Positions 34,870-43,749 of a stretch of DNA of 64,000 nucleotides are shown piece after piece. The notes beneath the pieces are model-generated. The model ran no database searches, was not told the DNA's origin, and saw only the letters and a program-made list of their open reading frames with translations. The first letter of the stretch is position 1; each line of letters opens with the position of its first letter. The translations under genes were made by a program, and so were the position numbers. The DNA is from Acinetobacter sp. ANC 4169 (GTDB lineage Bacteria > Pseudomonadota > Gammaproteobacteria > Pseudomonadales > Moraxellaceae). The stretch covers positions 183,764 through 247,763 of the forward strand of contig NZ_NEGE01000001.1 of NCBI RefSeq assembly GCF_002135355.1, read 5' to 3'.

Positions 34870-36210
34870 TTAAGCCATGTTGTTTCGTTCAAGCACTGCT
34901 TGTTCATACAGTTTTTGTTCCTTCTCTTTATGTTCAACCGAGAAGCGGATCACCAGAACAAAACTTGCTGCAATCACCACCAAGCCGCCAAGAGCCATCA
35001 AACAGGTTTGAATATCCAGCATGCCTTTCAACAAGAAACCTGCAGCGACTGCACCGACGTTACCGCCTGCACCAATAATGCCTGCTACGCCACCCAAAGC
35101 ATCACGGTCAATAAATGGCACCAGTGCATAGGTTGCACCACAAGCCATATGGGTGAATAAGGCAAAGATAGTCATGGTTAAAATCGCCAGCATTGCGCTG
35201 TTCATTTGTGAGAATACGATCAGGAACAAACCTTCCATCAAGATCATGGTAAACAGCACTTTGGTACGACCATCCAGACCTTTTTTGGTTGCCACTTTGT
35301 CAGAAACAATTCCACCTAAAGCACGGGCAAATAGTGCGAGTAAACCAAAGATCCCGGCAGCCAGTCCTGCTTCTTTCAGGCCAAAGCTGAAATGTTCGAC
35401 GTAGTACATCGCCACGATGTTATGAATGAAGATTTCGATACCGAAACAAGCAGCATAGGCACCAAACAGAATCCAGACACGGTAGTTGCGCGCAGCATGC
35501 ATCAGAATTGCCATACCGCCTTTTTTATCGCTACCGACTTGAATGCCTTGCGCACGAAGTTCCTTAAAGTTGCCTTGTGGACAGTCTTGAGTGAATTTCC
35601 AGTAAAGCGCACCGACAATCAGCATCATCACACCTGGAACAATCAGGGCAATTCTCCAGCCCATCGCTTGCTCAACACCAAACATGACAATCGCGCCAAG
35701 CATTAACGGCATCAATGCTTGTGTTGCACCACCACCGGCGTTACCCCAACCTGCCGATGCAGCATTGGCCGTACCGACTACATTCGGTGCGAACATGATA
35801 CTGGTGTGATATTGGGTGATAACAAAGCTGGCACCAATCGCACCAATCAATAAACGGAAAAATAAGAAAGATTCATAGCTGTTGGCAGAGGCCACACCAA
35901 ATACAGGAATACTGCCGATGATTAATAATGCGGTATAAGTTTTGCGTGGACCGTATTTGTCACACAAAGGCCCTACAATCAGCCGGACAATAATGGTAAT
36001 GGCGACTGCGGCAATATTGATATTGGCGATTTGATCTTTAGTAAGATGAAATTCACCTGCAATGACCGGCATCAGGGGCGCACAGGCAAACCATGCAAAG
36101 AAACAGACAAAAAAAGCGAGCCAACTCATGTGGAAGGCTCTCATCGCTGCGCTGTTAAAACTAAAAAGACTTATTTTTGTTGCCTTTTTTTCATATAAAT
36201 TTGAAGACAT
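34870..36210 (-). CDS. narK: Nitrate/nitrite MFS transporter, NarK/NasA type
   Basis: The 446-residue, 12-helix protein has the nitrate signature (AGWGNAGGGATQALMPLMLG and GAGGNVGAVAAGFL) of nitrate/nitrite porters, plus the conserved Arg positions in helix 2 and 8 regions. It imports nitrate at the inner membrane. It is the first gene of the nitrate assimilation operon, with AGGAAGGAG as ribosome site and a 123-nt predicted leader that holds two ANTAR-type hairpins. Confidence 0.93.
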   Translation of the reverse strand: MSSNLYEKKATKISLFSFNSAAMRAFHMSWLAFFVCFFAWFACAPLMPVIAGEFHLTKDQIANINIAAVAITIIVRLIVGPLCDKYGPRKTYTALLIIGSIPVFGVASANSYESFLFFRLLIGAIGASFVITQYHTSIMFAPNVVGTANAASAGWGNAGGGATQALMPLMLGAIVMFGVEQAMGWRIALIVPGVMMLIVGALYWKFTQDCPQGNFKELRAQGIQVGSDKKGGMAILMHAARNYRVWILFGAYAACFGIEIFIHNIVAMYYVEHFSFGLKEAGLAAGIFGLLALFARALGGIVSDKVATKKGLDGRTKVLFTMILMEGLFLIVFSQMNSAMLAILTMTIFALFTHMACGATYALVPFIDRDALGGVAGIIGAGGNVGAVAAGFLLKGMLDIQTCLMALGGLVVIAASFVLVIRFSVEHKEKEQKLYEQAVLERNNMA

Positions 36211-36280
36211 AAGCTTCTCCTTCCTGAACTGAACGTATTGGGTTATCTGTTATGAGGATAGCTGCATAGCAGATTCGATC

Positions 36281-36303
36281 AGAACGGACATCGTTGGCCG
36301 TCT
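36281..36303 (-). ncRNA. ANTAR-target leader hairpin 2 (hexaloop AACGAU)
   Basis: On the mRNA sense strand, AGA-CGGCC and GUCCG-U-UCU pair around the loop AACGAU, with one mismatch and one bulge. The loop has A at position 1 and G at position 4, the conserved pattern of ANTAR-binding hairpins. It follows hairpin 1 by 13 nt in the narK leader. Confidence 0.65.
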
Positions 36304-36316
36304 TACAAATTTTTTA

Positions 36317-36332
36317 GAGTCGTCTTTGACTC
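36317..36332 (-). ncRNA. ANTAR-target leader hairpin 1 (hexaloop AAAGAC)
   Basis: On the mRNA sense strand, GAGUC and GACUC form a perfect 5-bp stem around AAAGAC, with A1 and G4 as in known NasR/NasT targets. It begins one base past the transcript start predicted from the sigma-54 element. With hairpin 2 it forms the two-hairpin target expected for NasT, encoded divergently. Confidence 0.7.
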
Positions 36333-36342
36333 AGTAGAGATT

Positions 36343-36360
36343 AAGCAACGAATGTGCCAA
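36343..36360 (-). promoter_or_regulatory. Sigma-54 promoter of narK-nirB-nasA operon
   Basis: The minus-strand sequence TTGGCACATTCGTTGCTT matches the sigma-54 consensus (TGGCAC-N5-TTGC) with exact GG-N10-GC spacing. The predicted start is near 36333, giving a 123-nt leader before narK that begins with the ANTAR hairpins. Confidence 0.8.
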
Positions 36361-36511
36361 CAATTATTAAATATCTTTAAATTATTATTTTTTAACGATT
36401 TTTATTTAATTTTTGCCATTTTTTTCGCAAACCAGTTGCTTCATCAGCCCTACTGAACAACAAAATGAGTATTCACAGCAACTGCACTTGTGCTTCCTCG
36501 TAGCGCATTTT

Positions 36512-36528
36512 TGCATCAAGACAGTGCA
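36512..36528. promoter_or_regulatory. NtrC-like enhancer site
   Basis: The 17-bp TGCATCAAGACAGTGCA matches the NtrC consensus (TGCACC-N5-GGTGCA) at the TGCA/GTGCA ends and most inner positions. It lies about 180 bp upstream of the narK and about 105 bp upstream of the nasT predicted starts, suitable for a shared enhancer. Confidence 0.55.
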
Positions 36529-36590
36529 ATATGCTGTGAGATTCAAGTTTTATGTCTGATTCTTATAAAAAAAATAGAGTTTTATTAATT

Positions 36591-36608
36591 TTGGCATCTA
36601 AATTGCTT
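36591..36608 (+). promoter_or_regulatory. Sigma-54-like promoter of nasT-nasS
   Basis: TTGGCATCTAAATTGCTT has GG-N10-GC spacing and TTGC at -12. The predicted start near 36618 is 42 bp before nasT. It is weaker than the narK element only at the -24 C position. Confidence 0.6.
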
Positions 36609-36659
36609 TCGATTAGATAGAAATTTCTCTGGCTCTGCTTAGATGGTATTTAGCTCAAT

Positions 36660-37247
36660 ATGCCAAAACTAAAAATTGCACTGATTGATGACGATCAAGA
36701 ACGTGCCAACTATATAAAAGCTTCCCTGATCGAACATCATTTCGAGGTGGTTGCCTGCCTGACCATCGACCATTTAAGCCTGTTCCGTTTAGAACAGTTA
36801 CATGCAGATGTGATTTTGCTGGACATGGATCATCCCCACCGCGACATTATTGAAAGTTGTGTCAGCCAGTTCGACTTACCCACCGTGCTGTTTACTAAAA
36901 ACAGTCATAAAGACACCATTAAAAGTGCCATTGATGCCGGGGTCACCGCGTATATCGTGGACGGGATTGATCCGGCCAAACTGCAAAACATTTTGGAAAT
37001 TTCAATTGCCCAGTATAAAAAACATAAAAAATTACTGGATGATCTGGAAGAGACCAAAAATAAACTGGCTGACCGTAAAGTGGTAGATCAAGCCAAAGTA
37101 CTGATGATGCAATTGCATTCCCTCACTGAAGATCAGGCATTTCAATTACTCAGAAAAAATGCCATGAGCCATCGCATGACCATTGGAGAAATGGCACGGC
37201 GTTTACTGGATGCCCAACAACTGTTACAAAACCAATTCAAGGATTAG
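36660..37247 (+). CDS. nasT: ANTAR-domain antitermination regulator NasT
   Basis: The 195-residue protein has an N-terminal receiver-like domain (IALIDDDQERANYI, VILLDMDHPH) and a C-terminal ANTAR RNA-binding domain (about residues 130-190; KLADRKVVDQAKVLMMQLHSL...EMARRLLDAQQ). Family knowledge: free NasT binds paired hexaloop hairpins in nas leaders and lets transcription proceed; NasS sequesters it without nitrate. Such hairpins are present in the narK leader. nasS starts 3 bp downstream. Confidence 0.93.
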   Translation: MPKLKIALIDDDQERANYIKASLIEHHFEVVACLTIDHLSLFRLEQLHADVILLDMDHPHRDIIESCVSQFDLPTVLFTKNSHKDTIKSAIDAGVTAYIVDGIDPAKLQNILEISIAQYKKHKKLLDDLEETKNKLADRKVVDQAKVLMMQLHSLTEDQAFQLLRKNAMSHRMTIGEMARRLLDAQQLLQNQFKD

Positions 37248-37250
37248 CCC

Positions 37251-38246
37251 ATGACAGATTTAGAAAAAACCCAAATCCAGATTGGCTATATTCCTTTGCT
37301 TGACTGTGTGGCTATCCTTTGGGCCAAACAGCGCGGCTTTTTTGCAGAGCTTGGTCTGGAGGTGACTTTAGTCAAGGAAGCCTCATGGGCAAGTTTAAGA
37401 GACCGGCTGGCCTTTGGCTTTCTGGATGCAGCACATTGCCTGTCTGCCATGCTTCCTGCCGCAGCGTTAGGTGAAGACCAGCTGGGCATTCCCTTACAAA
37501 CGGCATTGGTGCTCAGTCATAACCGCGCCTTTATCAGTTTAAGTCAGAAATTATGTTTCGACCTGCACATTTCAGCGCAAGATAATGCCCAACAATCGGC
37601 AGAAAAAATTGTCTCCGCCATACAGGCACAGCAAACGATTCAACTGGCGCATGTGTTTAAGCAGTCCATTCATCATTATTGTTTAAGAGAATGGTTAGCC
37701 CTTGCCAATGCTGAGGTGGCCCAAAAAATCAAACTGACCACCCTTCCACCTCCGTATATGGTGGAAGCCTTAAGCAATCACGTGATTGATGGTTTCTGTG
37801 TCGGGGAACCCTGGAACACTCAAGGAGAACTGTTGGGCATCAGCCAGATTGTGGCCAGCAGTCAGGATATAATTCCCAAGGTTGCAGACAAGGTACTGGC
37901 CGTCACGGCCGACTGGGCAACACAGCATCCTCATACGCATCGCTCTTTAGTGGCTGCGATTGAAAAAGCACAGCAAGAATTGCAAACGCTGGAGGACTAT
38001 ACCGAAGTCTGGAAAATGCTGATTGACTTTAATATTGTTCAGTTCCAATGTTCTGAAAGCATCCATGTGAAAAAATTCCATTCTATCCAGAATATTATCC
38101 GTAACTTTGTCATTGAATCATCGTTGCCAAAGCTGGCAGATTTTCACTGGCTGATTCAGCAAATGCTGAAATGGGATCACATTAGCCTGAATCAGCAAAA
38201 CATTGATCAGATCAGCCAGAACTGTATTTTATCTTTGCAAAAATAG
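37251..38246 (+). CDS. nasS: Nitrate sensor NasS
   Basis: The 331-residue protein resembles nitrate-binding proteins NrtA/CmpA (IGYIPLLDCVAILWAKQRGFFAELGLEVTLVKEASWASLRDRLAFG, and VIDGFCVGEPWN) but has no signal peptide, as expected for a cytoplasmic sensor. It forms an inhibitory complex with NasT that breaks when nitrate or nitrite binds. The pairing with nasT makes the call secure. Confidence 0.9.
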   Translation: MTDLEKTQIQIGYIPLLDCVAILWAKQRGFFAELGLEVTLVKEASWASLRDRLAFGFLDAAHCLSAMLPAAALGEDQLGIPLQTALVLSHNRAFISLSQKLCFDLHISAQDNAQQSAEKIVSAIQAQQTIQLAHVFKQSIHHYCLREWLALANAEVAQKIKLTTLPPPYMVEALSNHVIDGFCVGEPWNTQGELLGISQIVASSQDIIPKVADKVLAVTADWATQHPHTHRSLVAAIEKAQQELQTLEDYTEVWKMLIDFNIVQFQCSESIHVKKFHSIQNIIRNFVIESSLPKLADFHWLIQQMLKWDHISLNQQNIDQISQNCILSLQK

Positions 38247-38432
38247 ACCAACATCAGTATTGCCCCAGCGATATAAAAATTGACCAAACACTGGGGCTAA
38301 GCCATTCATTTTGATTATTTTATCGCTATTATCGGATTTTTATCTTTTATTTTTATTTGCGCGATTTTCCACAATTTTTCTCCACATTTTTACGTTATCT
38401 TACGCACAAAACAACATACGGAACATTCAATA

Positions 38433-40511
38433 ATGAAACGCATACAACCGCGTTGGAAATTAAGCGCATTAAGTTGTGCTTTGTTTACTTTTATGTCCCC
38501 AACTTGGGCTGCTGATAGCACAACAGATACAACCACAACAGACAGCACTGCGGCCCAAACCGCACCAGTACAAACCCTGGCTACCCTAAAGTTTCAAGCT
38601 GCCCCGGCTCAAGCCAAAGACCCGGATATCAGTGCAGTAGCCAAAACCATTGTCACCCGGGAAGAAATGCTGCAATTTGGTGATCAGTCCGTGAATGATG
38701 CCTTGCGTCGTGCAGCCGGTTTTCAAATGCCCACTCCAGGACAAGGTCCACGCGGTGGTGGCGGTGCTTCAGCTATGCGTTTTCGTGGCGGCGGTGCCCC
38801 GGTATTCTTAATCAATGGCGAACCGGTTCAAGGCGGCCCACGTGGTGGCATGTCGGTCGTCGACAGCATTACGCCAGACATGATTGAACGGATTGAAATT
38901 ATCAAACAGCCGAGTGTTGCTCAGGCCTCTGTGGCCTCTTCTGCGGTCATTAATATTATTCTAAAAGAACCGCTGGACAATGCCCGCATCAGCGGAACCG
39001 TCCGTGCAGGATATGGTTTGGCAAAATCGGATCAAAAAGAAGAACAGCGTAAAAATATCAGTATTCAGGCCGATGGTCGTGATAATGCCTGGTTATACAG
39101 CATGTCTGCCAACCAGATGTGGAATGACACGACTTCGATCACCCAGACCCAAACCAGCAGCGAAACCCGCGAACAAAAGCGCATCACTGAACGCAAGTCG
39201 CAAATGCTGGCACCACGTGTAGAGTACCAGCTAGATGACCAGCAAAAACTGGTTGCCGAAGTGTTCTATCGCAATAATGAAAGTGATGGTAGCCGTGGCG
39301 ATCAGACTCAAAATGACAAGAATGACAGTATCCGTTTAAATACCCGTTATGAACGCAAGGACAAGGGCAATTCGGACAAGATTCGTCTTTCTGTAGAACA
39401 GCAGAATGAAACTGAATCAACACGTTCCCCTGCCTTTAGCAGCTACACCGATGAAACCGTGAATGAATATGGTGTGGCTTATGATGGTGTGCGTAAATTT
39501 GATGAACGCAAGCAACTGAAGTTTGGTAGCGATATTCGTTCCAGTGAGCTTGAGAGCAATATTAGCAATACACTCGATGAACAACGTTATGCCTTATATA
39601 CAGAAGGTAGCTGGAAGTTTAGCGACCGGCAAACCGTAACCTTGGGTGCGCGTCAGGAATGGATTAACCGTTCCGGACTGGTGGATTATAGTGACCAGCA
39701 CTTTAGCCCTGTTTTGGCACATCGCTTTGATTTTGACGATCATTGGTCATTACAAACCAATATCAGCCAGGCGTTCCGCAGTCCCAAAACAGACCAGCTA
39801 TTACCTACGGTTTCTGTTTCTACCGACAGCGATGCCGGCAGCCTGAATAACCCTGACCGTGGCGGCAATCCAAATTTACGTCCGGAAAAAATTACCGCCT
39901 TTGAGTCTACCCTGGGTTATAACACCCCGGCAGGCGGCATCAATATCACGGCATACCAACGTGAAATTGAGGATTACATCGAGAAAGTGATTCGTCAGGA
40001 AGGCACCCGTTTTGTGGAACGCCCACAAAACCAGGACAATGCCACCACTTATGGTGTTGAAATTGCTGGTCGTTATGCATTAAAACAAACTGAAAATGGC
40101 CATTCATTTATGTTGAATGGGCAACTGTCGACGGTACGTGCAAAAATTGAAGATGCCAATCATCAAAAACGTTTAGCCAGTGATGTGGCGCCTTATACCG
40201 CAAGTGCCGGCTTGTCTTATAACTATCAGCCTTGGCGCCTTTCCAGCAGTGTGAATCTGAACTATGTTCCTGAATTTACCCGTGCCCTAGATAACCAGCC
40301 TTATGACCGTACCAGCAATGAACGGGTGAATATGGATATCAGTGTGACCAAACGCTTTAATGATGACTGGGCAACTACCCTGAGTGCGCGCAATATTTTC
40401 AGCACCGATTATAAAGAGCGCTTGAACAATCAGTCCGATGGAAGCCTGTATGAATCACGGGTGAATCAGGCCATTCCAAGTGTACTCCTCAGTGTAGAAA
40501 AGAAATTCTAA
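38433..40511 (+). CDS. TonB-dependent outer membrane receptor
   Basis: The 692-residue protein has a signal peptide (cleavage near Ala-Ala26), a plug domain (VNDALRRAAGFQ, MIERIEIIKQPS, SAVINIILKEPL) and a beta-barrel ending in Phe. The plug has an unusual Gly/Arg-rich segment (GPRGGGGASAMRFRGGGAP and GGPRGGM, about residues 105-140). It imports a TonB-dependent ligand such as a siderophore chelate. No ABC permease or Fur-type site that I could recognise is adjacent, so the ligand is unknown. A terminator follows. Confidence 0.9.
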   Translation: MKRIQPRWKLSALSCALFTFMSPTWAADSTTDTTTTDSTAAQTAPVQTLATLKFQAAPAQAKDPDISAVAKTIVTREEMLQFGDQSVNDALRRAAGFQMPTPGQGPRGGGGASAMRFRGGGAPVFLINGEPVQGGPRGGMSVVDSITPDMIERIEIIKQPSVAQASVASSAVINIILKEPLDNARISGTVRAGYGLAKSDQKEEQRKNISIQADGRDNAWLYSMSANQMWNDTTSITQTQTSSETREQKRITERKSQMLAPRVEYQLDDQQKLVAEVFYRNNESDGSRGDQTQNDKNDSIRLNTRYERKDKGNSDKIRLSVEQQNETESTRSPAFSSYTDETVNEYGVAYDGVRKFDERKQLKFGSDIRSSELESNISNTLDEQRYALYTEGSWKFSDRQTVTLGARQEWINRSGLVDYSDQHFSPVLAHRFDFDDHWSLQTNISQAFRSPKTDQLLPTVSVSTDSDAGSLNNPDRGGNPNLRPEKITAFESTLGYNTPAGGINITAYQREIEDYIEKVIRQEGTRFVERPQNQDNATTYGVEIAGRYALKQTENGHSFMLNGQLSTVRAKIEDANHQKRLASDVAPYTASAGLSYNYQPWRLSSSVNLNYVPEFTRALDNQPYDRTSNERVNMDISVTKRFNDDWATTLSARNIFSTDYKERLNNQSDGSLYESRVNQAIPSVLLSVEKKF

Positions 40512-40522
40512 ACTAAAATGTA

Positions 40523-40550
40523 AAAACCGGTGCCAGACACCGGTTTTTTA
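40523..40550 (+). terminator. Terminator after TonB receptor
   Basis: AAACCGGTG and CACCGGTTT pair with a 5-nt loop, followed by T6, 12 bp after the receptor stop. Confidence 0.88.
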
Positions 40551-40646
40551 TAATACGTTATTTGTTGTATCTCGGCTTGTTTCTGATTGAGTTAATAAAA
40601 AATGAATCTTTGAATGAACTACCCATCGCCCCATTCAAGGTAAATG

Positions 40647-40922
40647 TTAAACAAGCAAGGCTTTAAGCAGACTTGCAATTCTTAAGGTATGCTGTTTATT
40701 GCCCTTTTGTTCCATCACCTTATGTTCAATGCGCCATAAATAATCAAAAATTTCCGACTCACTTGCATTTTCATTCAGCATGTTAAAAATTTTTGGTAAA
40801 TAATCCTCATATTCATCCCGCATGGACGGATTACAACAAATCCCCAAGGGATCCCATTCCTGCAGTAAAATTTTATGTATGGCATGCAATAATGTGACAT
40901 CTTTTTTTTGTGCAGCTTCCAT
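40647..40922 (-). CDS. Small conserved cytoplasmic protein of unknown function
   Basis: The 91-residue protein starts at ATG 40922 behind AGGGGG. The pattern HKILLQEWDPLGICCNP...DEYEDYLPKIFNMLNENASESEIFDYLWRIEHKVM resembles a widespread family of short proteins with a conserved EWDP-G and DEYD core. No catalytic motif is evident. It is convergent with the TonB receptor and divergent from the alcohol dehydrogenase. Function unknown. Confidence 0.7.
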   Translation of the reverse strand: MEAAQKKDVTLLHAIHKILLQEWDPLGICCNPSMRDEYEDYLPKIFNMLNENASESEIFDYLWRIEHKVMEQKGNKQHTLRIASLLKALLV

Positions 40923-41300
40923 ACACACCCCCTAAAATTTCATATAACAATCATACAAATAGAATATTGCGTGTTCAGTAATAGATAATCCATTGCGATC
41001 AGCAAAATACCGATATAACCCTTGCAGATTTGCTGTTAATCCTTTTTTATCCCTAAAAAATGGTTTTTTAGATTATCTCTTACATTAAAAGTTGTATCAC
41101 TCATTAAATGTAATTCCAACCCCTTTATCCATTTTAATTTTATATTTGAATTTTCACAATCTAGGCATGAAAAAATATATAAAATTTAGAAACTTATAAT
41201 GGTAGGTTTTTGGTAGGTGGGATTTTTTCAAGCTTCATTGAATACTCAAGTGACGGTGAGGGTCACCGATAATACAATGAATGGTAGAAGGAATCGCACC
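40923..41300. other. Gene-free region upstream of alcohol dehydrogenase
   Basis: The 378-bp AT-rich spacer lies between divergent genes. It contains two GGTAGGT repeats near 41203 and 41214 and a TTCCAACCCC motif near 41114 resembling the TCTCCAACCTT repeats before the aldehyde dehydrogenase. No gene or clear promoter consensus is visible. Confidence 0.5.
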
Positions 41301-42512
41301 ATGGCTTTTAAAAATATTGCAGATCAAACCAACGGTTTTTATATTCCCTGTGTCTCACTTTTCGGTCCGGGCTGTGCCAAAGAAATTGGCGCGAAGGCAC
41401 AAAATTTAGGGGCTAAAAAAGCCTTAATTGTGACTGATGCCGGTCTGTTCAAATTTGGTGTTGCAGATAACATTGCAGCTTACTTAAAAGATGCTGGCGT
41501 AGACAGTCATATTTTCCCGGGTGCAGAACCGAATCCCACGGATATTAATGTACATAACGGCGTTCAGGCTTATAACGAATATGCTTGTGACTTTATTGTG
41601 TCCCTAGGTGGCGGTTCATCGCATGACTGCGCCAAAGGGATTGGTCTGGTCACTGCTGGCGGTGGTCATATCCGTGATTATGAAGGGATTGATAAAAGCA
41701 CCGTACCGATGACACCACTGATTGCGATTAACACCACAGCAGGTACCGCATCGGAAATGACACGCTTCTGTATCATTACCAATACCGAAACCCATGTAAA
41801 AATGGCCATTGTCGATTGGCGTTGTACCCCGCTGATTGCCATTGATGACCCTAAATTAATGCTGGCCAAACCTGCAGCCTTAACTGCTGCAACAGGCATG
41901 GATGCTTTGACGCATGCCGTTGAAGCCTATGTTTCCACTGCAGCCAATCCCATTACCGATGCCTGTGCAGAAAAAGCTATTAGCATGATTAGCGAGTGGC
42001 TCAGCCCTGCGGTTGCCAATGGTGATAATCTGGAAGCGCGTGATGCCATGAGCTATGCGCAATATCTTGCCGGCATGGCCTTTAACAATGCATCACTCGG
42101 TTATGTCCATGCAATGGCGCATCAGCTGGGCGGTTTCTACAACTTGCCACACGGGGTATGTAATGCCGTATTACTTCCACATGTATGCGAGTTTAACCTG
42201 ATTGCCTGCCCGGACCGTTATGCCAAAATTGCCCAGTTGATGGGGGTTAATACCCAAGGACTGAGCATCACTGAAGCTGCCTATGAAGCCATCCAGGCTA
42301 TTCGTCAACTTTCAGCTTCAATTGGCATTCCAGCAGGTTTAGCCGAATTGGGTGTAAAAGAAGCTGATTTAGGCATCATGTCAGAAAATGCACAAAAAGA
42401 TGCCTGCATGCTGACTAACCCACGTAAAGCTACACATGCACAAGTGGTCGATATCTTTAAGGCAGCTTTGAAATCCAATGCATCGGTAGTCGATTTTAAA
42501 GCAGCGATATAA
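41301..42512 (+). CDS. Iron-containing alcohol dehydrogenase (group III)
   Basis: The 403-residue protein has the NAD-binding GGGSSHDCAKGIG, the TTAGTASEMTRFCII block, and the metal-binding Asp/His residues in GMDALTHAVEAYVS and YVHAMAHQLGGFYNLPHGVCNAVLLPHV. It starts MAFKNIADQ, with AGAAGG upstream; a longer in-frame start at 41217 lacks support. It oxidises a primary alcohol to the aldehyde; the aldehyde dehydrogenase at 45.1 kb could take the next step. Close to ethanol/butanol-type enzymes by motif. Confidence 0.92.
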   Translation: MAFKNIADQTNGFYIPCVSLFGPGCAKEIGAKAQNLGAKKALIVTDAGLFKFGVADNIAAYLKDAGVDSHIFPGAEPNPTDINVHNGVQAYNEYACDFIVSLGGGSSHDCAKGIGLVTAGGGHIRDYEGIDKSTVPMTPLIAINTTAGTASEMTRFCIITNTETHVKMAIVDWRCTPLIAIDDPKLMLAKPAALTAATGMDALTHAVEAYVSTAANPITDACAEKAISMISEWLSPAVANGDNLEARDAMSYAQYLAGMAFNNASLGYVHAMAHQLGGFYNLPHGVCNAVLLPHVCEFNLIACPDRYAKIAQLMGVNTQGLSITEAAYEAIQAIRQLSASIGIPAGLAELGVKEADLGIMSENAQKDACMLTNPRKATHAQVVDIFKAALKSNASVVDFKAAI

Positions 42513-42557
42513 GACTCCAATGTAAGTCTTCTCTCCTATCTTTTGACTTACACTTTT

Positions 42558-42676
42558 AGCAACCAAGGTTTGCACTTCGTCATGAAGTGCGCCAAGAAAA
42601 AGTATCCGGTACACTTTCTTGGTTTATCCTGTTCCTTTTATTACAGGATAAAGAACTGCGGTTGCTTCTTTTTTTA
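42558..42676 (+). ncRNA. Cloverleaf-like structured element ending in a T tract
   Basis: An outer 7-bp stem (AGCAACC 42558-42564 with GGTTGCT 42660-42666) encloses three adjacent perfect or near-perfect hairpins: 42572-42590, 42592-42622 and 42623-42652. It is followed by a run of T to 42675. It lies 46 bp after the alcohol dehydrogenase stop. It may be an elaborate terminator, an RNA-protein site or a processed small RNA. It is not a tRNA: arm lengths and conserved bases do not fit. Confidence 0.5.
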
Positions 42677-42743
42677 TAAAAATAATTCAATTTGACAAAT
42701 CACTGCTCATCAGGAAGGATAAGAAAAAAACAGATGATTCTAA

Positions 42744-43724
42744 ATGAGTATAAAAATGAGCAATGGCAGCACCCTTCCCCTTTATCAGTTGGATGTATTA
42801 GGTACAGGCTATGAACAGGCCACTTTAAATTTCCCCGATGATTATGAAGGACAAGTTACTGCAACTTTAATCCGAAAAAAAGCAGCGCAAGCCACAAACA
42901 AAGCCGTATTATATATTCATGGTTTTATTGATTATTTTTTTCAAACCGAAATGGCAGAATTGTTTAACCAGCATGGTTTTGACTTTTATGCACTCGATTT
43001 ACGTAAATATGGCCGCTCGATTCTGCCTCATCAAAAATATTATAACGTACGTGAAATTGCCGAATACGATGCCGAAATTACTGAAGCTTTAAACATTATT
43101 GCCGCTGAAGGCCATGATGCCGTTCTGCTCTCTGGCCATTCGACAGGCGGACTCACCACCACTTTATATGCTGCACATCACCCTGATCATCCTTTAATTA
43201 AGGCACTCTGGGTCAATAGCCCCTTTTATGACTTCAACATGAATCCGATCAAGAAAAAGCTCGGCCTTCCCAATTTAAGCCGGGTCGGCAAAATTTGTCC
43301 GGATTTAAAAATACCCAGCAATCTGAATAAATGGTATACCCCCAGCCTGCATAAAAATTTCCATGGCGAATGGTACTTTAATCTGGACTGGAAACCACCT
43401 TCCTACCCTTTGGTACGCCTGAGTTTTGTAAGGGCAATTTTTGAAGCACAAAAAGAAATTCATCAAGGAGTGACATTAAATGTCCCTGCCTTAGTCATGC
43501 ATTCACACCAAACCAAAAATCCGAAAAAATGGCATAAATATGCGCAAACCAGTGATGTAATTCTGGATGTCAAACATATAGACAAATATGCAAAAAAAAT
43601 TAAAGGTGATGTCACCCTCAGTGAAATAAAAAATGGCTTACATGACTTGGTGCTGTCTGAAAAATCGGTACGCGAAAATGTCTATCAACAGCTGTTTGAA
43701 TGGCTAAATCTGAAAGGTTTATAA
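42744..43724 (+). CDS. Alpha/beta hydrolase, lysophospholipase-like
   Basis: The 326-residue protein has an alpha/beta hydrolase core with VLYIHGFIDYFFQ (oxyanion region), DLRKYGRS, and the nucleophile elbow SGHSTGG (Ser about 133), with the C-terminal catalytic His probably in KNGLHDLVLS. There is no signal peptide. It resembles serine esterases/lysophospholipases of the PldB type. It lies between the alcohol and aldehyde dehydrogenase genes, so release of an alcohol from an ester is possible. No good ribosome site is seen; ATG at 42756 is an alternative start. Confidence 0.82.
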   Translation: MSIKMSNGSTLPLYQLDVLGTGYEQATLNFPDDYEGQVTATLIRKKAAQATNKAVLYIHGFIDYFFQTEMAELFNQHGFDFYALDLRKYGRSILPHQKYYNVREIAEYDAEITEALNIIAAEGHDAVLLSGHSTGGLTTTLYAAHHPDHPLIKALWVNSPFYDFNMNPIKKKLGLPNLSRVGKICPDLKIPSNLNKWYTPSLHKNFHGEWYFNLDWKPPSYPLVRLSFVRAIFEAQKEIHQGVTLNVPALVMHSHQTKNPKKWHKYAQTSDVILDVKHIDKYAKKIKGDVTLSEIKNGLHDLVLSEKSVRENVYQQLFEWLNLKGL

Positions 43725-43749
43725 AGATAATGATGCAGCAATATTGGTA

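Noticed and set aside
38247..38432. Fur box before the TonB receptor
   Set aside because: Only a loose AT-rich resemblance (GATTATTTTATCGCTATTATC) to the Fur consensus; too weak to report as a site.
42558..42666. tRNA gene reading of the cloverleaf-like element
   Set aside because: Stem and loop lengths and the absence of conserved TTC and D-loop bases do not fit a tRNA; no CCA end.
42558..42676. Integron attC site
   Set aside because: The outer arms do not match the RYYYAAC/GTTRRRY core sites and no integrase or cassette array is present.
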